Positions 8,735-17,425 of a DNA stretch of 64,000 nucleotides are shown here, in pieces. Position numbers and translations under genes: made by a program. The notes beneath the pieces were generated by a model that searched no databases, was not told where the DNA came from, and saw nothing but the letters and a program-made list of their open reading frames with translations. How positions within the stretch are numbered: position 1 is the first letter of the stretch; each line of letters opens with the position of its first letter. Source of the DNA: an uncultured Rickettsiales bacterium (GTDB lineage Bacteria; Pseudomonadota; Alphaproteobacteria; Micavibrionales; GCA-2720935). The stretch is from contig CATLOR010000001.1 of the NCBI GenBank assembly GCA_950054255.1, positions 124,001 to 188,000 on the forward strand, given 5' to 3'.

Positions 8735-10135
8735 ATGTTTGCATTTGATTTAGACCCTGTCCTACTAGCGCGCATACAATTTGCTTTCACAATTAGTTTT
8801 CACATTATCTTCCCCGCCTTTACAATTGGGTTAGCAAGCTGGCTTGCTGTCGTTGAAGGGTTATATCTAAAAACAGGCAAAAAAATTTACGAAGATATCT
8901 ATAAAATGTGGATCAAAATTTTTGCTGTTTGTTTTGGTATGGGTGTTGTTTCAGGCGTTGTGATGTCTTACCAGTTTGGTACTAACTGGTCTATTTTTTC
9001 CGATAAAGTCGGGAATGTTATCGGCCCTCTCTTAGGATATGAAGTCCTCACGGCCTTCTTTCTTGAGGCTTCTTTTTTGGGCATCATGTTATTTGGATGG
9101 GGCCGTGTCAGTAAAAAAATGCATTTTATCTCTACCGTCATTGTCGCTGTTGGAACGCTCATATCTGCCTTTTGGATTTTATCAGCTAACAGCTGGATGC
9201 AAACACCTCAAGGGTTTGAGATTCGCACAGATGGATTACTATATCCAACAAACTGGCTAGAGATCGTTTTTAATCCTTCATTCCCTATCCGTTTCCTACA
9301 TATGGTGACAGCAGCTTATCTGACAACTGCATTTGTCATTGGTGGCGTTGCAGCCTTTTATTTATTCCGTCAAATCCATGTCAAACATGCTAAAATCATG
9401 TTTACAATGGCTATGCTTATGGCTGTTTTTGTAGCTCCTATCCAACTCTTATTTGGGCATGCTCACGGTGAAAACACACTGCATTACCAACCCATAAAAG
9501 TTGCTGCTATGGAAGGAAATTGGGAACGAGGTGGGAACAAACCCCTTTATTTATTTGGAGTACCTAATGAAGATACAGAAACAACCGATTATGGCGTTAC
9601 TATTCCTGGTGGAGCAAGTTGGGTCCTAACAGGTTCCACAGATGGAGAAATCCCGGGGCTCAAAGAAGTATCAAAAGAAGAACGCCCACCCGTTACGATC
9701 GTATTCTGGTCTTTTAGAATTATGGTCGGGCTAGGAATGGCTATGATTTTAACTGGTATTATGGCTGTCATATTACATTTCAGTAAACGTCTCTATGATT
9801 TTAAACCTTTCCAAATTTGGTGTATGGCTATGATGCCAAGTGGCTTTATTGCTGTTCTAGCGGGATGGTTTGTCACCGAAGTAGGACGACAACCCTATAC
9901 TGTTTATGGCGTCTTAAAAACGAGCCAAAGCATATCCCCTGTTATTGCAGAACAATTAGTATTAAGTCTTTCAATTTTTATTATTGCATACACCTTTATT
10001 TTTGGAGCAGGAAGTTATTACATCTTAAAACTCATTGGTAAGGGACCAAGTCACTCAAATGAGGCTGATGGATATTATGCTCATGGTAAAATTGTGACAC
10101 CTACAATTGCGCACAATATTAAAAGAAAGGATTAA
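8735..10135 (+). CDS. cydA: cytochrome bd ubiquinol oxidase subunit I
   Basis: Quinol-oxidising, haem-carrying subunit of cytochrome bd in the inner membrane; it reduces oxygen to water at high affinity without proton pumping. The 466 residues contain multiple transmembrane helices, a His ligand near residue 23 (SFHIIFPAFTIG), a second near 189 (RFLHMVTAAY) and the GRQPY motif near 384. The Q loop is short, as in the CioA-type branch rather than the long-loop E. coli type. cydB follows with no intergenic gap. Confidence 0.95.
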   Translation: MFAFDLDPVLLARIQFAFTISFHIIFPAFTIGLASWLAVVEGLYLKTGKKIYEDIYKMWIKIFAVCFGMGVVSGVVMSYQFGTNWSIFSDKVGNVIGPLLGYEVLTAFFLEASFLGIMLFGWGRVSKKMHFISTVIVAVGTLISAFWILSANSWMQTPQGFEIRTDGLLYPTNWLEIVFNPSFPIRFLHMVTAAYLTTAFVIGGVAAFYLFRQIHVKHAKIMFTMAMLMAVFVAPIQLLFGHAHGENTLHYQPIKVAAMEGNWERGGNKPLYLFGVPNEDTETTDYGVTIPGGASWVLTGSTDGEIPGLKEVSKEERPPVTIVFWSFRIMVGLGMAMILTGIMAVILHFSKRLYDFKPFQIWCMAMMPSGFIAVLAGWFVTEVGRQPYTVYGVLKTSQSISPVIAEQLVLSLSIFIIAYTFIFGAGSYYILKLIGKGPSHSNEADGYYAHGKIVTPTIAHNIKRKD

Positions 10136-11158
10136 ATGATGTTTGATTTATCACCTTGGCTAGACTTACCTTTAATATGGGGCGTTTTAATTGCAACGGC
10201 AGTTTTTCTTTATGTGCTTCTCGATGGATTTGATTTAGGATGCGGAATCTTGTTCCCATTTGCGCCTTCTGATACGTGTCGCAATAAAATAATGAATTCA
10301 ATTGCCCCCGTTTGGGATGGCAATGAAACATGGCTTGTCCTTGGTGGTGGTGGCTTATTTGCTGCCTTTCCTGTTGCCTATGCTATCTTAATGCCTGCTT
10401 TTTACTTGCCTATTACTTTAATGCTCTTAGGGCTTATATTCAGGGGCGTGGCTTTTGAATTTCGTTTTAAAACAGAAGGAAAAGATCGCAAAATATGGGA
10501 TGTTTCATTTCACGTTGGCTCTCTTCTCGCTGCCTTCATGCAAGGTATTGTTTTAGGAAATTTCGTTCAAGGTGTTGAAGTCACTGAAAGATCTTTTTCT
10601 GGTGGTTCTCTCGATTGGGCAAATGGCTTTTCTATTATGACAGGTATTGCCCTTATTTTTGGGTACGCTCTTTTAGGCGCAACTTGGCTTATCTGGAAAT
10701 GTGAAAAACAAACACAAGACTGGGCACGCCGTGTTGCTAACTACGTCTTCATGTTTGTCATGCTCTTAATGGGGCTTGTTACTATTTGTATGCCTTTTAT
10801 TGATGAGCGCATTGCGACATTATGGTTTTCAATTCCTAATATCTTCATACTTGCTCCTATTCCTATTTTAACACTTTGTGCTTTTTTTGTTTTATGGAGA
10901 GACCTTAATAGTAAACGTGAAATTAGACCTTTTGTCTTAACAATATTAATATTCCTCCTTGGCTATATTGGTCTTGGAATTAGCATGTTCCCATGGATCG
11001 TTCCGTTTAATCTTACATTATGGGATGCAGCGGCTGTTTCCACCTCACAATCAATATTATTAGTTGGGATTGTTATTTTTCTTCCTATTATCCTAGCTTA
11101 TACAATTTATAGCTATTACGTATTTAGAGGAAAAACAAGTGATCAATCTTTTTACTAA
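10136..11158 (+). CDS. cydB: cytochrome bd ubiquinol oxidase subunit II
   Basis: Integral membrane partner of CydA. The N-terminal LLDGFDLGCGILFPF and the DGNETWLVLGGGGLFAAFP motif are diagnostic of CydB. Length (340) and hydrophobic pattern fit the family. It starts at the codon after the cydA stop and overlaps the small downstream gene by 20 bases, so the three are translationally coupled. Confidence 0.95.
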   Translation: MMFDLSPWLDLPLIWGVLIATAVFLYVLLDGFDLGCGILFPFAPSDTCRNKIMNSIAPVWDGNETWLVLGGGGLFAAFPVAYAILMPAFYLPITLMLLGLIFRGVAFEFRFKTEGKDRKIWDVSFHVGSLLAAFMQGIVLGNFVQGVEVTERSFSGGSLDWANGFSIMTGIALIFGYALLGATWLIWKCEKQTQDWARRVANYVFMFVMLLMGLVTICMPFIDERIATLWFSIPNIFILAPIPILTLCAFFVLWRDLNSKREIRPFVLTILIFLLGYIGLGISMFPWIVPFNLTLWDAAAVSTSQSILLVGIVIFLPIILAYTIYSYYVFRGKTSDQSFY

Positions 11159-11282
11159 GTTCATGCAAAGCCAATTAAGTGAAAAGCAAAGACAGTGGGT
11201 TTGGTTCATTTTGCTCTGGAGTGGAGGCTTTATAAGTCTTGCAATTATCAGCTCTCTTATTAAGCTTATAATGAACATATAA
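11139..11282 (+). CDS. small single-helix protein of the cyd operon (DUF2474/CydX-like)
   Basis: A 47-residue frame starts at GTG 11139 inside the end of cydB, with GAGG (11127-11130) 8 nt upstream. It has one hydrophobic helix after a polar N-terminus ending in QRQWVWFILLWSGGF. Tiny single-span subunits of this kind (CydX, DUF2474) sit at this place in cyd/cio operons and stabilise the haems. An in-frame ATG at 11163 is an alternative start. Confidence 0.65.
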   Translation: MINLFTKFMQSQLSEKQRQWVWFILLWSGGFISLAIISSLIKLIMNI

Positions 11283-11287
11283 AAGAT

Positions 11288-11326
11288 AAAACCCTGCCTC
11301 ATATTTGTAATACAAGACAGGGTTTT
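11288..11326 (+). terminator. hairpin after the cyd operon
   Basis: A perfect 9-bp inverted repeat (AAAACCCTG / CAGGGTTTT) with a 21-nt loop begins 6 nt after the small cyd gene. The long loop and T run contained in the stem make it a moderate terminator. Confidence 0.55.
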
Positions 11327-11345
11327 AAGAACACACACATATAGC

Positions 11346-11380
11346 AGAGCAAGAACTCTAAAGCGCCATGCAGAATGGCG
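11346..11380 (+). other. two small adjacent hairpins in an intergenic region
   Basis: AGAG-N6-CTCT is followed by a perfect CGCCAT-GCAGA-ATGGCG stem-loop (11364-11380). They lie between the cyd terminator and the LuxO-like regulator in 270 non-coding bases. They could be part of a small RNA or a long leader; I cannot identify a family. A TTGCAAAATGATA sequence at 11504-11516, similar to a LuxO half-site, lies further downstream. Confidence 0.25.
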
Positions 11381-11553
11381 AGATTATAAATGCAGATCTT
11401 GTGCCAAAAAATAATAAAAAATAAAAACATATATATATCAATTAGTTACAAACAACACCCCTTATTTTTTTACAAAAAATTAACCAAATATTTAACAGAT
11501 CTGTTGCAAAATGATATAGTGATTGAAAAACACCATTAAAAAAAGCAACGGTT

Positions 11554-12924
11554 ATGAGGAAAATATTAATTATAGAAGATGAATCAAGCATTGCCTTGAC
11601 TTTAAAAGAATATTTAAGGGCGAGCAGTTTTGATATTCATCTATGTCATGATGGCTATGAAGGCCTCCATATGATCCAGAAAATTGATCCAGAAATTATT
11701 TTACTAGATCTTGGGTTGCCTGATATGGACGGCTTGGACATCTTAAAACATATTGAAAAACATCAACATAAATGTGCGGCGATTGTCATTACTGGCAATA
11801 CAGATACAAATGTTGTTGTCGAAGCGATGCAACTTGGAGCCTATGATTTTGTCCCTAAGCCTGTTTCCCCTGATCGTTTAAAAACAAGTATCAAAAACGC
11901 GCTCGAGCGCATAGAACTGAAAAAAATCGCACAATCTTACGAGATTATGGCACGTGATGGGTTTCAAGGATTTGTTGGGAAATCGCCCACAATGCAAGCT
12001 GTTTATACAATGATTGAAAACGCAGGCCCGAGCAATGCACCCGTTTTTATTACAGGAGAAAGTGGTACGGGTAAAGAACTCGCTGCACGCGCCTTACATG
12101 ATTTAAGCCCCCGTGCAAAAAAACCTTTTGAAGTTTTAAATTGTGCCGCTATTCCAAATGACCTGTTAGAAAGTGTTATCTTTGGACATGTTAAAGGCGC
12201 TTTTACAGGAGCCACAAGCGATCGAAAAGGTGCTGCCACACGTGCAGATGGAGGAACTTTTTTCCTTGATGAACTGGGGGAAATGCCTATGGCATTACAA
12301 GCAAAATTATTACGCTTTATCCAAACAGGAACGTTTAAAGCCGTTGGTGATTCAAGACAACAAACCGTTGATGTCCGTTTTATATGTGCTACAAATCGTG
12401 ACCCTCTTGACGCTGTACACCAAGGTCTTCTTAGAGAAGACCTGTATTATCGCTTAAACGTTATTCCTGTTCATTTACCCCCCTTACGTGATCGGGGACA
12501 AGATATATTGCTTCTTGCACATTACTACTTAAAAAAATATTCTGCGGAAGAAAACAAGGATTTTAAAGACTTCTCGCCCGAAGCTGTGCAACTTCTAGAA
12601 GGTAATTTCTGGAGTGGTAATGTCCGTGAATTAGAAAACACGATACGCAGAGTTGTTATCCTCAATAATAGTGACACCGTAGATGAAACGATGCTCAGTG
12701 AATTTACAAAAAAAGACAGCTCAACCTTGTCAGATGACCATTCAAATAACGTAATTGGTACATTTTTACCGCGTCAAGAAAGTGACGTTAAAACACTCCT
12801 TGATTACGAGAAAAATATTATACAAGCTGTTTTAGCCGTCTGTGATGGAAATATTACAAAAGCGGCGCGCATGTTGGGGATTAATCCCGCAACAATTCAT
12901 CGTAAGCAAAAACAATGGTCATAA
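11554..12924 (+). CDS. NtrC-family sigma-54-dependent response regulator (LuxO-like)
   Basis: An N-terminal receiver has its phospho-Asp in IILLDLGLPDMDG (near residue 52). The central AAA+ domain has Walker A GESGTGKE (near 168) and the sigma-54 contact loop GAFTGA (near 215), and a C-terminal Fis-type helix-turn-helix reads NITKAARMLGINPATIHRK. The domain order and 456-residue length match LuxO and NtrC. No histidine kinase adjoins it; a convergent gene for a single Hpt domain overlaps its end by 6 bases, as expected for a LuxU-LuxO style phosphorelay. The RTX operon downstream has a sigma-54 promoter and is the obvious target. Confidence 0.9.
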   Translation: MRKILIIEDESSIALTLKEYLRASSFDIHLCHDGYEGLHMIQKIDPEIILLDLGLPDMDGLDILKHIEKHQHKCAAIVITGNTDTNVVVEAMQLGAYDFVPKPVSPDRLKTSIKNALERIELKKIAQSYEIMARDGFQGFVGKSPTMQAVYTMIENAGPSNAPVFITGESGTGKELAARALHDLSPRAKKPFEVLNCAAIPNDLLESVIFGHVKGAFTGATSDRKGAATRADGGTFFLDELGEMPMALQAKLLRFIQTGTFKAVGDSRQQTVDVRFICATNRDPLDAVHQGLLREDLYYRLNVIPVHLPPLRDRGQDILLLAHYYLKKYSAEENKDFKDFSPEAVQLLEGNFWSGNVRELENTIRRVVILNNSDTVDETMLSEFTKKDSSTLSDDHSNNVIGTFLPRQESDVKTLLDYEKNIIQAVLAVCDGNITKAARMLGINPATIHRKQKQWS

Positions 12925-13260
12925 GGTTATATGTTCATATTGGCGCATAATTTTTAAAATACTCTTAATCGCTTCAAACAAAGCTGGAATATCATTATAA
13001 GCCAATTGAATATTTTGATTTTTAAGGTTTGATTCTATTGATCCTGCCAGCGCACCTGTTTCAAGATCCCCCACAATTAAAGAAAGCGATTTCAAGTCAT
13101 GGACTTCCATTAACAACGTCTTACTATCTTCTTTGGTAAGCGCTTCTTCGCTTATTTTGATATGTTTCTCAAAACTTTCAACATAAGCCTTTAATAGAAT
13201 TGACTGCCTTTCACGCTCAAAACTACTCAAAAATTGCTCTAAAATGGGCTTATTAAACAT
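12919..13260 (-). CDS. single-domain histidine phosphotransfer protein (LuxU-like)
   Basis: 113 residues, all helical in character, with the Hpt phosphorylation motif HDLKS (His54). Such proteins pass phosphoryl groups from hybrid kinases to response regulators. It runs convergently into the sigma-54 activator gene, overlapping it by 6 bases, which makes that regulator the likely partner. Size and composition are close to LuxU, though I judge this from layout and motif, not from an alignment. Confidence 0.75.
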   Translation of the reverse strand: MFNKPILEQFLSSFERERQSILLKAYVESFEKHIKISEEALTKEDSKTLLMEVHDLKSLSLIVGDLETGALAGSIESNLKNQNIQLAYNDIPALFEAIKSILKIMRQYEHITL

Positions 13261-13343
13261 ATCAACAACGATCTAAAATGGTGCACAAAAAAAGACTATA
13301 GCGTGCTTTTAGAGAAATTCAAAACCTTTTGTCATTCTCAATA

Positions 13344-13374
13344 TGCAATTGCAAAATGCATTGACTTAAGTCAA
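13344..13374. promoter_or_regulatory. palindromes upstream of the RTX operon (activator and/or CRP-FNR type sites)
   Basis: Three overlapping elements are seen: TGCAATTGCA (13344-13353), TTGCAAAATGCAT (13349-13361), which matches the LuxO site TTGCA-WWW-TGCAA at 12 of 13 positions, and a perfect TTGACTTAAGTCAA (13361-13374) of the FNR/FixK form. They lie about 85-115 bases upstream of the sigma-54 promoter, a usual enhancer distance. Confidence 0.5.
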
Positions 13375-13457
13375 GTCAACACAATTTGTATCTACGAAGA
13401 ATTTTCTAACCTATTGATAAATAACAATAGTACTATAGTACTCTTTTTTTTAGAATA

Positions 13458-13473
13458 TGGCACATAACTTGCT
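13458..13473 (+). promoter_or_regulatory. sigma-54 (-24/-12) promoter of the RTX operon
   Basis: TGGCACATAACTTGCT matches the -24/-12 consensus TGGCAC-N5-TTGCW with the required 10 nt between the invariant GG and GC. It lies 46 bases before the RTX start codon, leaving a leader of about 35 nt. Confidence 0.75.
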
Positions 13474-13518
13474 TATAATTATGGAAATATAATTTGCTTT
13501 TTTGAGGATAGTGTCAAT

Positions 13519-15678
13519 ATGGCTGATAAAAATATAACAAATGATAATCTAAACGCGCAACTGGATGAATTTACAGTTCTGCTCGAAGTTGATACCAGTG
13601 AAAACACTATTGATAATAAAGCCTATGAAGTAGATCAAACAATTAATGGTGATTTTGAAGAGCTTTCCGCAAATCCCTTATTAGGGATTAGTGAACAAAG
13701 ACTACATGATACTGTTTTTAATAATAGCCAAGATACAAATATATCTGATACTCAGAATTTAAATAGCTCTTTTTTGGAAGCACCAGAAACCTCTTTTTCA
13801 TTTGGAAAAAAACAAAAAAACAATAAAAACATAGATACATCAGACTCAGAATTCCATTCTCATTCCACGCACCACAAATCACGTATGGAAAGTGATGATA
13901 TTGATTTAATTTTAGAGCGTGGAGATACAAATAATGATTTTAATACAATTCCTGAAATATCTCTTAACTTAGAGAGCCCGTTTAATACACTTTCTCAAGA
14001 AACGGAACCTACAGAAGAAACTGAAACATTTGCTGTAGAACCACAAGATAATAACCGTCTAATCGAGGAAGTTTTACTTAATCGAAACGATGATGAAAAT
14101 GACATTATAGATACCCCGCAAGAACAAGATATAATTGAAGAGGATATTATAGAAGATACTATTGTTGAAGATATTATTTTATCGCCATCATTAGGAATTC
14201 GGGTTAGCAACCAAACATTTAGTGAAAAAGAAATCAATAGTGCAGATGGATATGATCTCATCGCCTTTAACTATGATAGCTTTGTTTCTGTTGATGGTGT
14301 TCAAATGGATATTGCACGCGTTTCTGATAATGCAGCAATAACCTATAATTATATAACAGAAAATTCAGCTCATGTAACTTTAGATACGGCGTGGAACAGC
14401 GTTAAAAATATCGAAGCTTTTTCAGAAACGAATGCAGAAATTTATCTAAATAATTTTGTCCATACTGATGTTCAATTCGGCGATGGCGGTAATTCTTATA
14501 TTGAAATTGATCATGCAAAACGCGGCAATATAGAAACAGGAAGCGGAGATGATTATATCTCAATTGATGCTGAAACGAATAATGCTGGCTGGAGTAATTT
14601 ATTTAATATCGATACGAATGATGGCAATGATACTGTACTTGTGAGTGGTGATAAAGGCATAACATCTTTTGATATCAACACAGGAGATGGCAATGACCAC
14701 GTTACAGTAGGAGGCGATTCTTCCATCGCTCATATCAACCTTGGAATTGGTGATGATGTGGTTCAAACGGGAACTGGTACCAACATCCTAACAGGAGGTG
14801 GAGGCCATGATAATTTCCTTATAGATATTGATAGCGGGCCTATTACGATTACGGATTTTGGCGGTGTTGGACGCGGCGGTAAGGGTGATAAAAATATGCT
14901 CCCCGAATTTGATACGTTAAAATTAGAAGGCGATGAATTTACAGCTGAGAATATGCTCATCGATTATGATGGAGAAGATACAATCATTACATTCGATGGA
15001 TTAGATAATTTTTCAATAACGCTCGAAGATTTTGATTTTACGAATCTAGATAATGTTTCAACAGGCCATAACATTCTGTTCGATGGTCAAATAACTGGTA
15101 CAGATGCCTATGACGTCTTTAACAACCATAATGATAGCCAACATTCAATTTGGAATAAAGACACCACCACTTTTTTAAACAATGATGATAATACGGTTAA
15201 AGGTAAAAATAATTCCGATGACATTATTAACGGTATGGATGGTAACGATACACTTGAAGGAAAAAGTGGGTCAGATTTATTACGTGGTGGCGATGGTAGC
15301 GATCATCTAACCGGTGGTAAAGATAATGATATTATTGATGGTGGTAACGGCGATGATACAGCTAGCTTCACTGGTAATTTCGAAGATTATACGATTTACA
15401 GCAATGAAGATGGCAGCTTCATTATTCAAAATACCCAAGATCAACGCGACGGTGCCGATACTGTTTATAATGTAGAGTTTTTTGAATTTAAAGATGGCAT
15501 CCAAGATGTTAGCTCCCAAAGCTGGCTCAATGCTATTGAAGCAAATCCTGCTCAAAGCCAAATGAATGCAGAGGAAAATAATTTTAACTCAGATACCGAC
15601 AGTGCGATTGATTTATCGTACATCATGCCCGATGCGATGGATATGTCGGGCGATCCTTCTGGAGGGAGTGGTATTTAA
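13519..15678 (+). CDS. RTX-type protein, type I secretion substrate
   Basis: 719 residues, strongly acidic and Asp/Asn-rich. The first 230 or so residues look disordered and include a run rich in Glu, Ile and Asp. Calcium-binding repeats of the GGxGxDxx kind appear twice: around residues 370-440 (GDGNDHV, GGGGHDN) and around 565-615 (MDGNDTLEG, GGDGSDHLTGG, GGNGDDTA). The C-terminus ends in small residues without Cys, as in type I secreted proteins. Two ABC genes and an HlyD gene follow directly, so this is their probable substrate. No catalytic domain is recognisable; an adhesin or surface-layer role is possible. The ATG follows GAGGATAG by 9 nt. Confidence 0.85.
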   Translation: MADKNITNDNLNAQLDEFTVLLEVDTSENTIDNKAYEVDQTINGDFEELSANPLLGISEQRLHDTVFNNSQDTNISDTQNLNSSFLEAPETSFSFGKKQKNNKNIDTSDSEFHSHSTHHKSRMESDDIDLILERGDTNNDFNTIPEISLNLESPFNTLSQETEPTEETETFAVEPQDNNRLIEEVLLNRNDDENDIIDTPQEQDIIEEDIIEDTIVEDIILSPSLGIRVSNQTFSEKEINSADGYDLIAFNYDSFVSVDGVQMDIARVSDNAAITYNYITENSAHVTLDTAWNSVKNIEAFSETNAEIYLNNFVHTDVQFGDGGNSYIEIDHAKRGNIETGSGDDYISIDAETNNAGWSNLFNIDTNDGNDTVLVSGDKGITSFDINTGDGNDHVTVGGDSSIAHINLGIGDDVVQTGTGTNILTGGGGHDNFLIDIDSGPITITDFGGVGRGGKGDKNMLPEFDTLKLEGDEFTAENMLIDYDGEDTIITFDGLDNFSITLEDFDFTNLDNVSTGHNILFDGQITGTDAYDVFNNHNDSQHSIWNKDTTTFLNNDDNTVKGKNNSDDIINGMDGNDTLEGKSGSDLLRGGDGSDHLTGGKDNDIIDGGNGDDTASFTGNFEDYTIYSNEDGSFIIQNTQDQRDGADTVYNVEFFEFKDGIQDVSSQSWLNAIEANPAQSQMNAEENNFNSDTDSAIDLSYIMPDAMDMSGDPSGGSGI

Positions 15679-15706
15679 ATAAACAAAACTAAAGGATAGT
15701 CGAGGA

Positions 15707-17425
15707 ATGCCTTTTTACAAAAACAATGAGATACAAGCGGGTCTTACATATGCTTTTAGCCTAAAACCAACAGATTTCTGTTTGTTGATATTCTCATCAT
15801 TAATTATAAACTTATTTTCGTTAGTCGTCCCCATCATTACATTTCAAGTTTATGATCGTATTTTATCATTTCAAAGTGTTGGCACATTACAAACATTAAC
15901 GGCTGGTGCCGCGATTATTATTATCATGGATGTGATTTTAAAACTCGCACGTACATCTATGACGAATTGGGCGGCGGCTCGTTTTGAACATGCTGCCTTT
16001 TCAGATACGTTAGAACATTTGATGCGCTCAAAGCTTTTAAGCTTAAGACAATATTCACCAGGAGAACAACTTCAACGTATCAATGCGATTGCAAAATTAA
16101 AAAGCTTTTATAGTGGTCAGTCCTTAATCAATATTGTTGATCTTCCTTTCGTTCTCATCTTTCTGGGCTTTATTGCTTACCTAGCTGGTTGGCTTGTTCT
16201 TGTCCCGCTTGTTTTGCTCGCTGCTTTTGGTTTATATGCTTTATTTCTTAGTAAAGAAATGAATAAATCCTTGGTCTTAAGGGATGAAGATGATGATAAA
16301 AGAATTAATTTTATTTCTGAAATCTTAGACAATATTCATACTGTTAAAATGTTAGGATTAGAAAAAGCCTTTCAAAGACGTCATGAAAATTTACAAAAAC
16401 AAAATGTGCTTGAATCTTATAATTTAAGCAAACAAAACTCACAAAGCTATAATGCAGCTGCCCTTTTTACACAAATAATGATGGTTACCATGGTTGCTAT
16501 CGGCGCTCTTATTGTCCTAGATGGACAAATTACAATGGGGGTTTTAATTGCTTGTGTTTTAGTATCTGGACGCATCATGCAACCTGTACAAAGAACACTC
16601 TCTTTTTGGATTAGTTTTCAAGAATATCATTTAGCCAATAAAAAAGTTGGCGAAATTATAAGGTTACCGGAACAATCTATTATTGATGAAACATCTTTAA
16701 ATACAGCCAAAGGCAGAGTTGACATTCAAAAGCTCAACTTTTCTTATGATAACCAAAACGCTATTTTCAAAAATCTTGATCTTAAATTAGAAGCCGGTGA
16801 TTCAGTGGCGCTTGTCCACTCAACAGGTGTTGGTAGAACGACTTTTATGAAACTCCTTGCTGGCCTTTATGAGCCAACCTCTGGACAAATTTTAATAGAT
16901 GGAACAGAAACATCACACATTCCTAAAACGCGCTTTGCCCAATATGTTGGTTACCTCCCCCCTAATTCAGATATTTTCCAAGGAACAATCATGGATAACC
17001 TCACTGGATTTCGTCCAGAAATGGAAGAGAAAGCTTTTGAAATGGCAGGTTATCTTGGCATTGATAAAGTGGTATCAAAGCTTGCCCATGGCTATGAAAC
17101 AGAGTTATTTGATGGCCCTGCAGATCCGATTACCCCAGGAATGAAACAACGGATTACAATCGCTCGTATCTTAATAAATCGCCCCCGTATTATCCTCTTT
17201 GATCGTGCCGATAGCTCTCTTGATAAAGAAGGTTACAATCACCTTTTCCGCTTAATGGGGCAATTAAAAGGTCAAGCAACCATGATTATCATCTCTAATG
17301 ACCGCAATATTCTTCACCTAGCTGAACGCGAATATTTCATCACTGATGGTAAATTAGAACTGAATAAAGATGTTTATAAAGAAAGCGACAATATCGTTAC
17401 CCTATTTAAGGAGTTCAGAGAATGA
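15707..17425 (+). CDS. type I secretion ABC protein with degenerate ATPase motifs
   Basis: 572 residues: a six-helix transmembrane domain followed by an ABC domain, no C39-like N-terminal domain. Every nucleotide-site motif is altered. Walker A reads GVGRTT (Lys to Arg, near residue 375), the Q-loop Gln is replaced (YLPPN), the signature is TPGMKQR in place of LSGGQ, Walker B ends in FDRA with Arg at the catalytic Glu position, and the H-loop His is Asn (IISND). Such a domain should not hydrolyse ATP. The gene overlaps the next ABC gene by 4 bases, so a heterodimer in which this half is the silent partner is the natural reading. Confidence 0.88.
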   Translation: MPFYKNNEIQAGLTYAFSLKPTDFCLLIFSSLIINLFSLVVPIITFQVYDRILSFQSVGTLQTLTAGAAIIIIMDVILKLARTSMTNWAAARFEHAAFSDTLEHLMRSKLLSLRQYSPGEQLQRINAIAKLKSFYSGQSLINIVDLPFVLIFLGFIAYLAGWLVLVPLVLLAAFGLYALFLSKEMNKSLVLRDEDDDKRINFISEILDNIHTVKMLGLEKAFQRRHENLQKQNVLESYNLSKQNSQSYNAAALFTQIMMVTMVAIGALIVLDGQITMGVLIACVLVSGRIMQPVQRTLSFWISFQEYHLANKKVGEIIRLPEQSIIDETSLNTAKGRVDIQKLNFSYDNQNAIFKNLDLKLEAGDSVALVHSTGVGRTTFMKLLAGLYEPTSGQILIDGTETSHIPKTRFAQYVGYLPPNSDIFQGTIMDNLTGFRPEMEEKAFEMAGYLGIDKVVSKLAHGYETELFDGPADPITPGMKQRITIARILINRPRIILFDRADSSLDKEGYNHLFRLMGQLKGQATMIIISNDRNILHLAEREYFITDGKLELNKDVYKESDNIVTLFKEFRE

